Origin: Cryptomeria japonica
Taxonomy: Eukaryota > Streptophyta > Pinopsida > Cupressales > Cupressaceae
Direction: 5' to 3'
NCBI RefSeq assembly: GCF_030272615.1
Contig: NC_081412.1
Coordinates: 477,997,657-478,061,656 of the forward strand
Length of the DNA stretch: 64,000 bases
A model generated the notes under the pieces. That model was not told the origin of the DNA and searched no databases. It saw only the letters and a list, made by a program, of their open reading frames with translations. A program made the translations under genes and the position numbers. Below, one piece after another: positions 61,699-64,000 of this stretch. The stretch's first letter is position 1. Each line of letters opens with the position of its first letter.

Positions 61699-63099
61699 AC
61701 GAAAAATTGAGATCAAAAGCTAACATACCAATAAAACTTTTGAGTGCAAAGATTAACTAATTTAAACTAGTTAACTTCCCAAGATGCACATCTCATTGTT
61801 CTCTATCTCATAGGATCTCTCAAGCCAATGGTTGCTCTTAGATCATTGAGCAAATGACTTAGGAATGACAACTCCAAGAATGAGTGATAAAATGATAATG
61901 ATCTATATGCAATGCATTCTAGATCTATATGATGTGTTTAAGATATGATACTAAGTTGTGATGATGATGAAGTTATAGTAAAGACATTAACAAACTATGC
62001 TAACATAATATGATAACATGGATATGCTATAATAATGATATGAAATGCTTAAAATGTTATTCTAACAAAGAGGGGCAATATGCTTGATATAATTAGACTA
62101 TAGTGTAGATGCATAAAAGATTTTGGATATGGATTATGAAGAAAGTGAGTCCTATTTGTAGATAAAATAGGGAAATGGATGGTTAAGATTCAATAATCTT
62201 AACAAGGGCTAGGATTGAAAGTTACTCAATCCATGTTTACAATTTTCACCAATGAAATGGTGACAATTGTCAACAAGAGGTGGCTTGAGAGGAGATGTAA
62301 GAGGCATTAAATGCCTGAGAAGACATGAGGGTCACCCTAGGAGAGTATGGTTAGGGTTAATTAGGATTAACCAGTGGATAAAGCTTTTACCCAAATGGTA
62401 AACTCTTGTGCAAGGGTTAATAAGATAACTAGGGTCAAAACAATGAGTGTTTGATGAGACCTCTAGGTTAAACGAGGGTTATGTTTAGAGAGAAAGTCTC
62501 TAACCGCTAGTTGAGGTTGGACTAACCATTAATGGTTAGGAAGACTTTGAAGGTTAACTTGTTGAGGACACAAAGCCTTCAATGCATTTCAAAGACTTTG
62601 AGGCATTTTTGAGAAGTAAATTCTCTTAAGGAATGTGCAAATGTTTAAGAGATGAATTAGGCTAATTAGGATGTTTAGAAGAATCTAGAAGGATCTAGAA
62701 GAGGATTAATTATGCAAGTGGATTTGTTAGGAGAATGCAAGTGGGATATAATTTTGGATTTTAATTTTGAAATAAAGTGATTTATTCCAAAAAGTGGATG
62801 ACAACTTGCCTAATTTAAATAAAATTTTGATTTATTTAATTGGAAGGGGATTTTTAATTAAATGTGAATTTAATTAAAAGGCCCAGAAGGGGATTTAATT
62901 AAATAAAGTGATTTATTTAATTAAAAGCTAGAAATTGGTTATATGAATTTAACTAAATAAATTGAATAGTTTATTTAATCAAATATATGAAATTGGGGAA
63001 ATTAATTAAATATAATTTAATTAATAGAGGAATATGGTTTTAATGAATTAAATAAATATTAAATATTTATTTAACTAGATGGTCAAATTTATACATCCA
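61699..63099 (-). repeat. Tat-family LTR, reversed, probably solo
   Basis: On the minus strand it starts TGGATGTATAAATTTG at 63099, then the A/T inverted repeats and TCTAGAAG-rich and TTTACC blocks seen in the plus-strand LTR at 7983. The candidate target duplication CAAAA is at 61694-61698 and 63100-63104. It has no purine tract at its right, and a second LTR of the same family continues at once, suggesting it inserted into that LTR. Confidence 0.65.
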
Positions 63100-63814
63100 C
63101 AAAAACAAATAAATATCCAACCACATAGACCCTAGTTCTACAATGAAATCCACCATACACTAATGAAGAACCTAAAAACATGTCAAACATCAAATATGAA
63201 AGATTATACCATTCACATGCGCATTAGGGTTTGATCTCCATTGTTTCCTATCTTCATTGATCTTGCTTGATATTGTTGCTCTTAGATTTTGTGTACACAA
63301 GAGCTCAACAAAGAACGAATTGTGGTTGTGTAGACAGTTGAGTTATTGATCGCATTTGCATTAGGATGAGCATTAGGATTCATTAGAATTGATAAGGATA
63401 AAAGGATCCTCTTATATAGAGAGTACCCTAGAAATGGAGGGATAGGATTAAGAGGTGAAGGGATGAATGGTCGGCTAGGATTGAAGGGTAGGTATGGAAA
63501 ATAGAAAAATATTAGGGAGGTGGTTAAATGTAAATTAGGAGATGAATGAAGAGTGTCATGGAAAGAAAAAGATAATGAATTAATTAAATAGCTAAATATC
63601 TATTTAACTAATAGAAGAAGTGAGGCCAATTAAATAAATGAAAGGATAATTTAAATAAATAAAAATATTAATTTAAATAGGGAAAGGCTAGAAGAGGATA
63701 AGTGAATTAATTAAATAAATAAAGATATATTTAATTAATAGAAGGCTTAGGATAAAATAATTAAATAAATAAAATATTTATTTAATTAGGCTAGGACAAT
63801 TTTAGGTGTCTATA
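63100..63814 (-). repeat. 3' LTR (U3 part) of a reversed Tat element running off the window
   Basis: On the minus strand a purine tract (63828-63815, AAAGAGGGATATTT) is followed by TATAGACACC at 63814, a TG-to-TA variant of the family start. A TATA box (CTATATAAGAGG, about 63407-63420) lies 400 bases in. The LTR is interrupted at 63100 by the solo LTR; its remaining end is presumably left of 61698. Bases 63815-64000 are the 3' non-coding interior of the element. Confidence 0.65.
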
Positions 63815-64000
63815 AAATATCCCTCTTTGAGATGATGCAGCTTGTCGTGTTGGCTCAAAGAAAATAAGATTGATCGATACAACATTTCCCCCAATACGAG
63901 AGTGGTATGCCCCCTCAAGAGATTTAGTGAAAAAATTCAAAAAACTACAAACAATCTCTTGATAGGAAAGAAAGGCTAGAAGGGATAAGAATAAGGTATA

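Overview
This window looks like intergenic DNA from a large, repeat-rich plant nuclear genome, probably a gymnosperm. That attribution is an inference. It rests on very low gene density, AT-rich sequence, nested and decayed LTR retrotransposons of the Tat, chromovirus and Copia kinds, PPR and bulb-lectin debris, and one defensin gene whose N-terminal mature region resembles conifer defensins. No rRNA gene, bona fide tRNA gene, CRISPR array, bacterial operon or organellar block was recognised.

Left part (1-9.3 kb): a long coiled-coil reading frame enters from the left edge, followed by a reversed Copia-like LTR. Next comes a Tat-lineage Ty3/Gypsy polyprotein (RT, RNase H, second RNase H, integrase; 2690-6020) that keeps one reading frame but carries 12 internal stops. 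Its 3' untranslated region, polypurine tract and 3' LTR (from 7983) follow.

Middle-left (9.3-27.5 kb): mostly AT-rich DNA with tandem duplications, a tRNA-like SINE with a 9-bp target duplication (11569-11690), a ~1-kb terminal-inverted-repeat transposon (19055-20050), and a 78-bp retroposed fragment with a 12-bp target duplication (23339-23416). The only complete protein-coding gene I can support is here: a two-exon secreted defensin on the minus strand (22007-22341) with TATA box, intron branch point and poly(A) signal. Its mature peptide is unusually acidic and tryptophan-rich.

Centre (27518-34855): a 7.3-kb unit bounded by long inverted repeats and flanked by TAAA. It contains CT/GA-rich tracts, an (AT)n run and a 3.3-kb array of ~20-bp modules laid down in both orientations, so the array is densely palindromic. 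It appears to have inserted into a reversed Copia LTR. This is the most unusual structure in the window.

Right part (35-64 kb): chromovirus integrase/chromodomain debris abutting a long microsatellite; a gag-protease element lacking RT and integrase, with its LTR; a stack of nested Copia and Tat LTRs at 51-56 kb; fragments of PPR genes (48.2-48.7 and 58.5-58.7 kb) and of a bulb-lectin-like gene (57.6-58.2 kb); and Tat-family LTRs at the right edge whose element continues beyond the window. The Tat LTRs share U3 regions built from serial A/T-only inverted repeats. Apart from the defensin and possibly the truncated first frame, nothing here looks like a functioning protein gene.
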